Positions 1 to 12,300 of a stretch of DNA of 64,000 nucleotides are shown here, one piece after another. Origin of the DNA: Cryptomeria japonica (lineage: Eukaryota > Streptophyta > Pinopsida > Cupressales > Cupressaceae); NCBI RefSeq assembly GCF_030272615.1, contig NC_081405.1:309225374-309289373 (forward strand). Reading direction: 5' to 3'. Made by a program: the position numbers and the translations under genes. Numbering within the stretch: the stretch's first letter is position 1; each line of letters begins with the position of its first letter. The notes beneath the pieces are model-generated. The model was given only the letters and a program-made list of their open reading frames with translations, had not been told where the DNA came from and ran no database searches.

Positions 1-850
1 AGAAATCAAATAAATCTTCTTTTGGAAATATCTTGCAAAGGAAGGACTCTCTTAAAAGGGAACTTGATGATATTCAACAACAGATCCAAAATCTTGGTTA
101 TGATCCTCATATCATGGATAAGGAAGTTGAAGTCCTCTCTAAAATTCATGATATCACATCTAAAGAAGAAGAATATTGGAAACAAAGGTCAAGAGCTAAA
201 TGGCTCAAAATTGGGGATAGGAATACCAAGTTTTTCCATATGACAACTTTGAAACATAGAGCTTCCAATAGAATCAAGAGGATTTACATCAATAATCAAT
301 GGGTTGATAAACAAGTGGAGATGAGTCAGGAGGTAATCATTTTTTTCTCCTACCTTCTGGCTGAAGAGGGACAAGTGGATGTGAGTGCTCAGGAGGATTT
401 ACTTCGTGAGATTTCTAGTATCCTGTCCTAGGAGATGAACAAGGCATTTACCAGAATCCCTTCTTTTGAGGAAGTGAAAGTGAAAGTTTTCCCTTTTGAA
501 GGAAACAAGTTCCTTGGTCGTGATGGCTTCCCCATGTTCTTTTTTCAAATGTTTTGGTAGATTATGGGTAGACATGTTGTGGATGCTACTAGAGATTTAT
601 TGGTTCTCCCTCTCTTTTAAAGGAGCTCAACACCACTCTTCTTATGTAACCTGGTTTACAAAATCTTCAACAAAATTCTTATTTTTAAGTTGAAGAGAGT
701 TCTTCTACTTTTGATCTCAAAGCATTAGAACTGTTTTGTTCCAGTGAGACAAATTTTGGATTCTATCAATATTGTTCATGAGAACATCCACTCACTCTCG
801 GTCAATAAGAGACCTAGTTTTTATCTAAAGCTGGACTTTCCTAGGCTTAT
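1..850 (+). pseudogene. LINE (L1-type) ORF2, part 1: linker and start of reverse transcriptase
   Basis: This is the left part of a non-LTR retrotransposon ORF2 that begins before the window. Codons 33-431 stay open and carry the plant-LINE linker signature between endonuclease and reverse transcriptase (AKWLKIGDRNTKFFH at about 197-240). After an in-frame stop at 429-431 the same frame continues with GRDGFPMFFFQMFW, the first conserved RT block. More stops and shifts follow. The sequence ends at motif A (KLDF, about 828-840), where the chromovirus is inserted, and resumes at 12979. It is a dead copy. The family and the interruption are clear; the 5' end is not visible. Confidence 0.85.
846..850. 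repeat. Target-site duplication CTTAT, left copy
   Basis: CTTAT directly precedes the terminal TG of the chromovirus. The same five bases follow its terminal CA at 12974-12978. A 5-bp duplication is the usual footprint of gypsy integrases. Confidence 0.95.
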
Positions 851-937
851 TGTAAAAACCCACCAAAATTGATTTCCACAAAAATTAAGTATTATTTTTT
901 ATTTTTCATTATGTTTTATTCAATTGCATACTCTGGG

Positions 938-1093
938 CATCCATCCACTTAGGATTAGGCATTCATCCATTCGGGATGAGCTTCTAACCATACGGGTTAG
1001 GCAATTGTCCATACGGGACGTAATATTCCATCTATCCAATACGGGATAGGCATCTACCCATACAGGGTAGGCATCCATCCAAATGGGATAGGA
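938..1093. repeat. Degenerate short repeats inside the LTR
   Basis: About seven irregular copies of a 20-25 base unit built round CATCCATACGGGATAGGC. The same block recurs in the other LTR at about 9406-9560. It lies near the 3' end of the LTR in element orientation. Its role is unknown. Confidence 0.75.
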
Positions 1094-3560
1094 GATGCTC
1101 TGGCCAGAGACTTAGACTCATCGGGACCATTCAGGTCCTGAGCCACTCACTAAGTACTACACTCTTCTAACAAGAATGCACTGAGGTCGCCGTCCTTGGG
1201 AGTAATTAAAAATAATACGAGCTTGAATTCCGCCTCAGAATTTGGCTTAAAGCCTCGGGATGTCAAGCGAATCCATATGGGATTCCTTTCGAGTATGCAT
1301 TGAATTAAATTGATTATCTTATTTTTTAATTAGGATTCTTACTCAACCAAGCCTAGACCCCACCCACGAACGCCTGAGTACGAGGGACAACTCCATCCCA
1401 AGACTGCCTACATACCTGCTTCGGCACGGGATCAAGGCGAAAAATATGTAGTTCTATTTTCTAATCTAAGGTTTGATGTAAATTGATTTGTGGGTACGCA
1501 ACCCTTTCTAGGGTCAGTGTCCCAGACAGTTTCTCTGCGGTTGCTACCCACGATGGTAGCGCTTAAGCGAAGGCTCAAAATGGCCTATTGCTTGTGGCCT
1601 AAACAAAATAACTAGACCCTAATACTTATCATGAGTGTCACCCAATTGCAAATCACCAATATCCCTTCGAGATGAAATAAATAAATAAAGAAAGTAAATT
1701 TCATGAGGGTATTTAACTTGACCATCCTTAAAAAGGGGTTTACTATGGTGTATCTCAACAGATGTGAAAATCATTTAAAAGTTATCTTATTAAATTATCA
1801 ATCCAAGAGGGATTACCCGCCCCTTGGATTTTAACTTCCAAATGTCCCTTATTACTCCCCGACGATTTATAGGGACGATGCCACAGACGTCGTTAATGCA
1901 GCTTTATTAGGCGTTAAGTGCAGTAGTTCAACACGACGACATTACCCGTAAGCATGACCTAGAGGCACCATATATACCGAACGCTGCTAGTTTTGGTTTT
2001 CCAACTTCCTTTGTTTATTTTTCTAACTACGAAAACAAAAATGAGAGCGTAATAATTGAAATAACTACTTGAAGTGTAATTTGCATAATAATGACCATCA
2101 CGAAACTTGCATAATAGTAATTACATGTATACTTGCATGAAAGATGTAATTATTCCATAAATAATTCGCATGCTATGAACCATCAATGAAAGTAATTAAT
2201 CTATGAGAAATTTGCATTACGTAAGAAGATCTAACGAGTCCAAAATAATGATTAAATTTAAGCATTTAGTTCAAATCGTACTAATGTAAGTTAATCTCTA
2301 AAGACCAATCAAGTGTCCCAATGATTCTTAATGGGTTGAGTAACTTAATTTTAAGAGAATATAGTCTACAATTTTAAAACTTACTAAGGATAATTTAATT
2401 ATGAACTTGCTACATATTAGCCCAATTTTTCTAAGTCGAAATACGATATCTTAAAGTTTACACTGAAAAACAAAAAAAACCATTATTTCCTAAATGCCAT
2501 TACTATCAAACTAAAAAAATTTAACTAAGTAACCAATAGTAATTGACATAGAGTATTAATTTATATATATTAAAAAAAAAACCACAAATTAAAATTTCAA
2601 TTTACAAATTAGAAAGGGAAAAAAACTTTTAATTAAATAACTTGTTTTACTTTGGGTAGTAAATAGGGTGCGGGGTGGGGACCACGGGTCCCATCACCCC
2701 TGCAGCCCTGCATGCCCAGGTCCGCAGGGATGAGGGGACACCGCGGGCCCCTCCGTACCCCTGCGACGGTTACAATGTAACTGTGCTGCATGCCGACGTC
2801 CTTTTGCATTAAACGCCGTGCGTTACGGAGGTTTAGGGGGATTTTTCTTAAAGTTTGAATGATTTCCCTTTTTTTTATTTATATATATATATATATATGT
2901 TTTTTTTAATATATATATTATTATTTTTTTTGATGTAGGAGTATTGCATTTTCAAATTATTGAAAATCACTCAAAGAAGGGTAGATAACAGGTATGTTAG
3001 AAATAATAATAATAATAATAATGTTACAGATTAAATTTCAGGGACAAAATACAATGAAGCAGTAACCAGAGAGGTTCTTCTCTTTTTTTTTTCATTTCTT
3101 TTGTTCTTTATACAGGGAGATCTATTCACAGAGAAAAGAGATAATTTATTTGTACACACAGGGAAAAATCTTAAACGTATTTCTACAGAGGATTTAGATA
3201 ACTAGAAAATGAGAAATCTTAGAGAGATTGATTACAGCAAGATCCTTTCAAATATACAGTTCAGACTTTAAATCAATAAACTAGAGAAAAGAATACATTT
3301 CAGTCTTTAAATCAATAACCAGAGAAAAGAATACATTTCAGACTTTAAATCAATAACTAGAGAAAAGATTCTGGAGAAAGGAGATAAAGGTAGTTCTAAA
3401 TTCAAATCTAAAACTTCATAAGATATTTTAACGATTTAATCTGGATGAATCTAATTCTTATCAAAATTTGAAATGAATGGATCTAATTTTTATCAAAAAA
3501 AATCTGAAAACAATGAATCTAATTTTCATCAAATGACTCTAATCTCCTAAACCATTTAAT

Positions 3561-3905
3561 CTACTTCTTATCAAAACTGAAACTAATTTTTTATCAAGAA
3601 TCTGAAACGAATGAATCTCATTCTCATCAACAATTTATTCTACTTCTTATCAAAAACTGAAACTAATTCTTATCAAAATCTGAAACAAATGAATCTCATT
3701 CTCATCAAATGATTCTAATTTCCTAAATAATTTAATCTACTTCTTATCAAAAACTGAAACTAATTCTTATCAAAATCTGAAACAAATGAATCTCATTCTC
3801 ATCAAATGATTCTAATTTCCTAAATAATTTAATCTACTTCTTATCAAAAACTGAAACTAATTCTTATCAAAATCTGAAACAAATGGATCTCATTCTCATC
3901 AATAA
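3561..3905. repeat. 97-bp tandem repeat in the LTR
   Basis: Units start with CTACTTCTTATCAAAA at 3561, 3640, 3737 and 3834. The last spacings are exactly 97 bases and the first is 79. The same array is at about 12047-12391 in the 5' LTR. In element orientation it lies downstream of the TATA box, so it is likely in the transcribed leader. Confidence 0.85.
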
Positions 3906-4487
3906 TTTAATCACATCTAATCTGCAACAAGAATAAGATGCACGAAACTAAATTTGAAAGGAACCTGGGTGCTTAAAAATGATGTAGAGTCCTCCACGAA
4001 TCTTCCTTGATCCTCCAAATTTGAAGAGAAGTCCTCAAACAAAATCTTAGCTGAAAATGAAAATTGACTACAAAGGAAAATTTTACTTGCAGAATTTCTT
4101 ATGGAATAGCCAACCACTCTTTTTGAAACTTGTACATCTTTTATATAAAAAAATTTCAAATTTCCACTACCTAATTTTTAATTGAAAAAAAAGAGATTCT
4201 CTCCCAATTTGGCCTTCATGCAAAATGATTAGACTTAGTGGGAGGAGTTACATGCAAGATGGTGGAGAAGCCTCTAGAAGCTTCTTATTCCTCCTACAAC
4301 ATGTGCCTTAATTTGGGTGAGGGAATTTAAATAACCAAATAAAAAATATATATATATATTTCCCATGTGTGTGTGTGATTTATTATTTTTTTTTATTCCT
4401 TTACAATATTCATTCAATAGTTTATCCAAAAGAAATATAATAGAGTTTTGTATTTAAATCAAAAGGTGATAAAGAAGGGTTGTGACA

Positions 4488-4501
4488 TCCTCCCCCCCTT
4501 A
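4488..4501 (-). other. Polypurine tract of the chromovirus
   Basis: On the minus strand TAAGGGGGGAGGA lies directly before the TGTCACAACC start of the 3' LTR. This is the expected plus-strand primer position. Confidence 0.9.
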
Positions 4502-4567
4502 ATCCGTGCATCGTCCCGATGCACTTATTAAATGCATTCAAAAGAGTTTATAGTTCATGTTCAAAAC

Positions 4568-5385
4568 AAAAAAGGAAACAACTACTGCATCTCCTTAGTA
4601 TCCTCCCACGTGGCATTCTTTTCGTCATACTGGTCCCATTGCACTTTGCACTGATCAACCTCTCTGTTGTGCAACTAGCACTGGCGCCTCTCCAAGATTC
4701 TGAATGGCTCCATCATTATTCCTCCCATTTCTTGGACCTGTAAAGCATCCAAATTCAAAATGTGTCTCTCATCAGGTACATACTTTTTAAGAAGAGATAC
4801 ATGGAAGACATCATGGATTCGGTTCAATTGGGGAGGTAAGGCCAACCGATAAGCAACTGGATTAATTCTTCCCAATATTTCAAAAGGTCCGACATAACGA
4901 GGTGCAACCTTAGTCTTTTTCCCAAATCTTATGGAACTCTTGTGTGGCCTAACCCTTAGGAAGACTTTCTCTCCTACCTCAAACTCCCTTGGTGTTCTGT
5001 TTTTGTCTGCATAACTTTTCTGCCTATCTGAGGCTTCCTTCAATCTTTGCCTAATTTCCTTAGTTTTCCTTTCCATTTCTTTCAACATATCTGGTCCAAT
5101 AATCACTCTATCTTCAAGACTATCCCAACTCAAATGTGTTCAACATGGTCTACCATACAAAGCTTCAAAAGGTGCCATTCCCAAAGATGTTTGATATGTA
5201 TTATTGTAGGAAAACTCTACCAAAGGTAGGCACTCTTCCCATTTCCTCTGTTGGTCCATGCAGTACATGCGAAGCAGGTCTTCCATAATCTAATTTGTCC
5301 TTTCTGTCTGACCGTCGGTTTCCGGATGGTATGCGGTGCTAAAATTTAGTTGAGTTCCTAGAGCTGATTGAAGAGTGGTCCAAAC
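4568..5385 (-). pseudogene. pol: Chromovirus integrase C-terminus and chromodomain
   Basis: The minus-strand frame continues the integrase core ([16 protein letters not shown]), then the C-terminal module ending [17 protein letters not shown] and [17 protein letters not shown] chromodomain follows at about 4589-4720 (ILERRQ...KVQWDQYDEKNATWED), which in this family binds modified histones and steers integration. The frame is entered after a one-base shift near 5385. It is cut by stops at 5290-5292, 5140-5142 and 4675-4677. All three look like C-to-T changes of Gln or Arg codons. It follows the RT-integrase part directly. Confidence 0.9.
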
Positions 5386-7160
5386 CTTGAAGTGAATCTT
5401 GCATCTCTGTCTGATATTATTTTCTCTGGTATTCCATGCAACCTAAATATCTCCTTAACGAAGCATCTAGCCAAGGTGGGTGCATCATCCGTCAGATTTC
5501 CAGGTATAAAGTGTGCCACCTTAGTGAGTTTGTCAATTACCACCATTATTGCATCATGCCTAGAAGGTGACATGGGTAACCCTTGTACAAAATCCATGCT
5601 AATAACTTGCCACTTATGTTGAGGTACATCGTGCAATTGCAACAATCTAGCTGGGTGTCTATGTTCTGCCTTTACTCTTTGACACTCCAAACATTTAGCT
5701 ACATACTTGACAATATCGCTCTTCAACCCTTGCCAAAAGTATAACTTCTTTAGATCTGCATAAAGTTTGTTAACTCCTAGGTGGCCTGAATAAAGGGCAT
5801 TGTGAGCCTCCGACAAGACTACTTCCCTTAAGTTCCCTGAATTAGGAATATAGATTCTATTATTGTATCTGAGCAACCTATCTTCATCTAATGTATACCC
5901 TTCGACCTTAGGATCGGTCGGGTTGTGTCTTATAGTTAATTTGACTTGCTCATACCATGGGTCATGTCCTTGTTCATCCATTACTTGCCTTTTGAAGGAG
6001 GTTTTGAAGGTTGCTATAGTCATCAAGTGTCTCCTCCTACTTAAGGCATCTGCCACCCTATTCTCTTTTCCCTTAATATATTCAATTTCAAAATCATATT
6101 CACTTAGAAACTCTAACCACCTTCTTTGTCTGGCATTTAAGTGAGGTTGGGTAAAGATGTATTTTAGTCCTTGGTTATCTGATTTTAGCTCAAAGGGCTT
6201 CCCTAGCAAGAAGTGTCTCCACTTTTGCAGGGCATGCACAATTGCTGCCAATTCTAAGTCGTGGGGTGCATAATTGACTTCATGAGTCTTTAGCTTCCTA
6301 GATTCGTAAGCTACTACCCCGTCATCTTGGACAAGTACTCCTCCTAACCCTTCAATAGAAGCATCTGTTATGATTGTGAAGTGTCCATTTGGATCTGGTA
6401 CCTTTAGAATGGGTGCTGAAGTTAGTTTTCCCTTCAAGATTTGAAATGCCTTATCACTTTGCTCGGTCCATACAAACCTTTTGCCCTTCCTTTGCAATGA
6501 GGTGATGGGGTTTGCTATCTTAGAGAATCCTTCCACAAACCTCCTATAGTAACCTGCTAGCCCCATAAAGCTTCTTACCTCTGAAACATTCTTAGGGATT
6601 GGCCATTCTACTATTGCCTTTATTTTATCTGGGTCGACTGCTATTCCTTCTTTTGATATTATATGCCCAAGATAGTGAATCTTTTCCTCAAAGAAGGCAC
6701 ATTTGGACAATTTCCCATATAACTTATGTTCTCTCAATCTTTGCAAAACAATTTGTAGGTGCACTAAATGTTCCTCTTCATTTCTAGAGTAAATCAATAT
6801 GTCATCCAAAAATACCAAAACAAATTTATCCAAGTAGTCATGGAGTACACTATTCATTAGGTTCATGAATGTAGCTGGGGCATTAGTTACACCAAAAGGA
6901 ACTACTGTGAATTCATAATGTCCATACCTTGTCCTGAAAGCTGTCTTCAGAATGTCTTCTTCCTTAATTTTGAGTTGATGATACCTTGACCGGAGATCTA
7001 TCTTTGAGAAAACTGCCGCTCCTTTCATTTGGTCAAAAAGGTCCTCTATGTGAGGTAAGGGATACCTATTCTTTATGGTGACTTTGTTCAACATCCTATA
7101 GTCGATGCATAGTCTTAAGGTTCCATCCTTCTTCTTAACAAATAAACTGGCGCTCCCCAT
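5358..7160 (-). pseudogene. pol: Chromovirus reverse transcriptase, RNase H and integrase
   Basis: A 600-codon open stretch. In order: RT palm blocks ([28 protein letters not shown]), the catalytic FLDDILIYS (about 6795-6815), RNase H ([29 protein letters not shown]), the integrase zinc finger ([10 protein letters not shown]...CLECQR) and the first two integrase acidic residues ([15 protein letters not shown]). Activity would need joining to the upstream gag-protease frame, from which it is separated by a one-base loss in a T run near 7150. A second shift near 5385 separates it from the integrase C-terminus. It acts in the cytoplasmic particle and then the nucleus. Confidence 0.93.
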
Positions 7161-9166
7161 GGTGATACACTTGGCCTTATTAATCCCTTAGTTAAGAGTT
7201 CCTCTAATTGCATTTTGAGTTCTTGTAATTCGGTTGTGTTCATCCGATAAGGTGCCCTTGATACTGGTTCAGCTCCTGGGAGTACTTCGATAGAAAAGTC
7301 AAACTTCCTCTTGGGGGGTAAACCGGGTAATTCTTCTGGAAAAACATCCTTAAAATCCTTTAAGAAAGGGGTATTTTCAAATGTTGGTGTATTTTCCTCG
7401 TTTCCTTCATCAATTTCAACCATAAAGATTTGTCCTCCTCTTCTCCTTTCCTTCTTTAATTGCATTGCTGAGATAGTTTCTATATTAATGGGTTTAAACT
7501 TTCCTTGGATTTTGACCCTTTTCCCCCCATCATCCAAACATTCAACAACTTTGTTATAACAATCTACATTAGCTTGATGGTCTGCTAACCAACTCATTCC
7601 CATAATTACATCATATAATCCTAGGGGTGCCACATAGAGATCTACCCTTGTTTCGAACTCAGGGAATTGTACCCTTGCCCTCGGTAAACACTTAGTTACT
7701 TCCCTAGTTGCCTTATCCGCATATTGAACCATCCATGATGACTCCATTTGACTAACTTTTAATGCATATTTGTTCACTAATTCAGGTGAGATGAAACATT
7801 TAGATGATCCAGTGTCAATTAGAATTGATATTGGTTGTTCAAATAGTGTACCTGTAGTTTCCACGGGAACATTCTGGTATCTTCTTCTTTGGTTTCTAAC
7901 CGCTGCATGAATCCTCTGTTGGGGCCCTTGTTGGGGTTGATTGGCCCTAATTTGTCCTTGCATCCTGGGGCACTCTCTAGCAAAATGGTTTTCCCCGCAC
8001 ATAAAGCATCCACTTGGAGGACCTCTCCTACCTTGATTTCTAGGGGGATCATTCCTTGTTTCATTTCCCCTGGGTGGATAAGTTATCCTGTTCTGCTGGT
8101 CATTCCTGTTATAGTTGCCCCTGTTATTATTGCCCCTGTTATTATTGCCCCTGTTATTAAAATTTCCATTCCTCTGATATTGATTAGGTGGTGGCCTCCT
8201 TTCGGAAGAGTTATTCCTTTGACCCTTGTTGAAATTAGTGTTTCCATTGAATTCTTGCTTCCTTTTAAATGAGTGGTTCCCATTATAGTTCCATCCTGCT
8301 AGTGTTTGAATCTTCCTCTCTTGCCTTAGGGACTTTTCAAGTACTTCATTCATATTTCTGGGTCCATGCATGTCAACCTCTGCCCCTATGTTGGTATTCA
8401 GCCCCAAAATGAATTTCCTTGCTTGGCCTTCTTCATCCTTTTGGTACATAGGCACATATTTAAGCAACTTGGCAAACTTATCCCAATATTGTTGAACGGA
8501 TAGGGGCCCTTGACGTAGATTATGGAATTCTGTCACTTTCTCATCAAAGAACAATTGAGGGAGCCACCTATCTTGAAAATGGTGAACAAATTGATCCCAT
8601 GTGATCGTATCCCTGTTATACCCATTTTGTTCCTTGGTGTTGGTCCACCAACTAGCCGCCTCCCCTGTGAGTTGATAGGAGCCCCATAAAGCCTTGGTTG
8701 TTTCGCTAAAATCTCTTAGCTCAAAATATTTTTCCATTTCATTTAGCCAATTCTCGGCCCCTTCACCAATCTGCCTCCCATCGAACTTAGGAGGGGTGAT
8801 TTTCTTTAAATCCTTAGAGAGTTCCAATATGTTATTTTCCCTTCCATTACCCATCACATTTCCTTGATTGCTACCAGGGTTTCCATTCTTGGTACCACTT
8901 CTGTTCTCATAGTCATTCTGCCTTTCCCTAAGGTCCTGCAGCGATTGTTCCAAGAAGTTGATTTTATCTCTTTGTTCAGTTAGAAGGTCGATTATAGCTT
9001 GGACCCCATCTCCGTTATTCCCTGTGTTGTGTCGATCCTCTTCATGATCTTCCTCATGGTTTCCTTCATGGTTTTCTTCATGGTTTTCCTCCCTTTGACT
9101 CCTAGTACGTCTTCCACTACCCCTTCCTCTTCCTCTTCCTCTTCCTCTTCCTCTTCCTCTTGCCAT
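7115..9166 (-). pseudogene. gag: Chromovirus gag and protease
   Basis: 683 codons from an ATG at 9166. The N-terminus is a run of about eight Arg-Gly pairs, then an acidic NHEE-type repeat and a coiled coil. The gag capsid part follows (WWTNTKEQNG, FEDRW-like FQDRWLPQLF), then an Asn/Arg-rich linker and one CCHC knuckle (CFMCGENHFAREC, about 7964-8010). The protease motif is ILIDTGSSKCFI (about 7793-7835). The RT N-terminus begins before the frame is lost near 7150. The ATG is about 150 bases inside the element from the PBS, a normal leader position. The frame is otherwise intact. Confidence 0.93.
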
Positions 9167-9304
9167 TCTAGGTTTTACCTGAAAGTTAAATTATGTAGTT
9201 AGTTTTTTGTTTTTTTTGTAGAATAAAATTTAATTTCTATTATTGTAAAACATTCCCTTAGTTGAATAAATTGAAGTGAGCACAAGGCCTAGATTTGAAC
9301 CTTT

Positions 9305-9316
9305 GCTCTGATACCA
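9305..9316 (-). other. Primer binding site, initiator-Met tRNA
   Basis: The minus strand reads TGGTATCAGAGC two bases after the CA end of the 5' LTR. This is the usual complement to the 3' end of initiator-Met tRNA. Confidence 0.93.
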
Positions 9317-9318
9317 CA

Positions 9319-12300
9319 TGTAAAAACCCACCAAAATTGATTTCCACAAAAATTGAGTATTATTATTTTTTTTTCATTATGTTTTATTCAATTGGATACT
9401 CTGGGCATCCATCCACTTAGGATTAGGCATTCATCCATTCGGGATGAGCTTCTAACCATACGGGTTAGGCAATTGTCCATACGGGACGTAATATTCCATC
9501 TATCCAATACGGGATAGGCATCTACCCATTCAGGGTAGGCATCCATCCAAACGGGATAGGAGATGCTCTGGCCAGAGACTTAGACTCATCGGGACCATTC
9601 AGGTCCTGAGCCACTCACTAAGTACTACACTCTTCTAACAAGAATGCACCGAGGTCGCCGTCCTTAGGAGTAATTAAAAATAATAGGAGCTTGAATTCCA
9701 CCTCGGAATTTGGCTTAAAGCCTCGGGAAGTCAAGCGAATCCATACGGGATTCCTTCCGAGTATGCATTGAATTAAATTGATTATCTTATTTTTCAATTA
9801 GGATTCTTACTCAACCAAGCCTAGACCCCACCCACGAACGCCTGAGTACGAGGGACAACTCCATCCCAAGACTGCCTACATACCCGCTTCGGCATGGGAT
9901 CAAGGCATAAAATATGTAGTTCTATTTTCTAATCTATGGTTTGATGTAAACTGATTTGTGGGTACGCAACCCTTTCTAGGGTCAGTGTCCCAGATAGTTT
10001 CTCTGCGGTTGCTACCCACGATGGTAGCGCTTAAGCGAAGGCTCAAAATGGCCTATTGCTTGTGGCCTAAACAAAATAACTAGACCCTAATACTTATCAT
10101 GAGCGTCACCCAATTGCAAATCACCAATATCCCTTCGAGATGAAATAAATAAATAAAGAAAGTAAATTTCATGAGGGTATTTAACTTGACCATCCTTAAA
10201 AAGGGGTTTGCTATGGTGTATCTCAACAGATGTGAAAATCATTTAAAAGTTATCTTATTAAATTATTGATCCAAGAGGGATTACCCGCCCCTTGGATTTT
10301 AACTTCCAAATGTCCCTTATTACTCCCCGATGATTTATAGGGATGATGCCACAGACGTCGTTAATGCAGCTTTATTAGGCATTAAGTGCAGTAGTTCAAC
10401 ACGACGGCATTACCCGTAAGCGTGACCCAGAGGCACCATATATACCGAACACTGCTAGTTTTGGTTTTCCAACTTCCTTTGTTTAGTTTTCTAACTACGA
10501 AAACAAAAATGAGAACGTAATAATTGAAATAACTACTTGAAGTGTAATTTGCATAATAATGACCATCACGAAACTTGCATAATAGTAATTACATGTATAC
10601 TTGCATGAAAGATGTAATTATTCCATAAATAATTCGCATGCTATGAACCATCAATGAAAGTAATTAATCTATGAGAAATTTGCATGACGTAAGAAGATCT
10701 AACGAGTCCAAAATAACGATTAAATTTAAGCATTTAGTTCAAATCGTACTAATGTAAGTTAATCTCTAAAAACTAATCAAGTGTCCCAATGATTCTTAAT
10801 GGGTTGAGTAACTCAATTTTAAGAGAATATAGTCTACAATTTTAAAACTTACTAAGGATAATTTAATTATGAACTTGCTACATATTAGCCCAATTTTTCT
10901 AAGTCGAAATACGATATCTTAAAGTTTACACTGAAAAACAAAAAAAACCATTATTTCCTAAATGCCATTACTATCAAACTAAAAAAATTTAACTAAGTAA
11001 CCAATAGTAATTGACATAGAGTATTAATTTATATATATTAAAAAAAAACCCCCAAATTAAAATTTCAATTTACAAATTAGAAAGGGAAAAAAACTTTTAA
11101 TTAAATAACTTGTTTTACTTTGGGTAGTAAATAGGGTGCGGGGTGGGGACCATCGGTCCCATCACCCCTGCGGCCCTGCATGCGCAGGTCCACAGGGATG
11201 AGGGGACACCGCGGGCCCCTCCGTACCCCTACGACGGTTACAATGTAACCGTGGTGCATGCTGACGTCCTTTTGCGTTAAACGCCGTGCATTACGGAGGT
11301 TTAGGGGGATTTTTCTTAAAGTTTGAATGATTTCCCTTTTTTTGGTTTATTTTTATATATATATATATAAATATATATGTTTTTTTTTATATATATATTA
11401 TTATTTTTTTTGATGCAGGAGTATTGCATTTTCAAATTATTGAAAATCACTCAGAGAAGGGTAGATAACAGGTATGTTAGAAATAATAATAATAATAATA
11501 ATAATAATGTTACAGATTAAATTTCAGGGACAAAATACAATGAAGTAGTAACCAGAGAGGTTCTTCTCTTCTTTTTTTCATTTCTTTTGTTCTTTATACA
11601 GGGAGATCTATTCACAGAGAAAAGAGATAATTTATTTGTACACACAGGGAAAAATCTTAAACGTATTTCTACAGAGGATTTAGATAACTAGAAAATGAGA
11701 AATCTTAGAGAGATTGATTACAGCAAGATCCTTTCAAATATACAGTTCAGACTTTAAATCAATAAACTAGAGAAAAGAATACATTTCAGTCTTTAAATCA
11801 ATAAGCAGAGAAAAGAATACATTTCAGACTTTAAATCAATAACTAGAGAAAAGATTCTGGAGAAAGGAGATAAAGGTAGTTCTAAATTCAAATCTAAAAC
11901 TTCATAAGATATTTTAACGATTTAATCTGGATGAATCTAATTCTTATCAAAATTTGAAATGAATGGATCTAATTTTTATCAAAAAAAATCTGAAAACAAT
12001 AAATCTAATTTTCATCAAATGACTCTAATCTCCTAAACCATTTAATCTACTTCTTATCAAAACTGAAACTAATTTTTTATCAAGAATCTGAAACAAATGA
12101 ATCTCATTCTCATCAACAATTTATTCTACTTCTTATCAAAAACTGAAACTAATTCTTATCAAAATCTGAAACAAATGAATCTCATTCTCATCAAATGATT
12201 CTAATTTCCTAAATAATTTAATCTACTTCTTATCAAAAACTGAAACTAATTCTTATCAAAATCTGAAACAAATGAATCTCATTCTCATCAAATGATTCTA

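Larger units (their letters stand above)
851..4487 (-). repeat. 3' LTR of the chromovirus
   Basis: A long terminal repeat of 3637 bp, read on the minus strand from TGTCACAACCC (4487 downward) to GGGTTTTTACA (851). It matches 9319-12973 along its length. It contains a cluster of short ATACGGGATAGGC-like repeats (938-1093), a 97-bp tandem array (3561-3905), AT and AAT microsatellites (about 2878-2900 and 3004-3022), and a TATA box (minus, 4138-4147). Confidence 0.95.

Noticed and set aside
7889-8272. 127-codon plus frame inside gag
   Set aside because: It is a shadow of the gag Asn/Arg-rich linker, with no independent signal.
9305-9316. Possible tRNA gene at the PBS
   Set aside because: Only the 3'-end complement is present; there is no cloverleaf.
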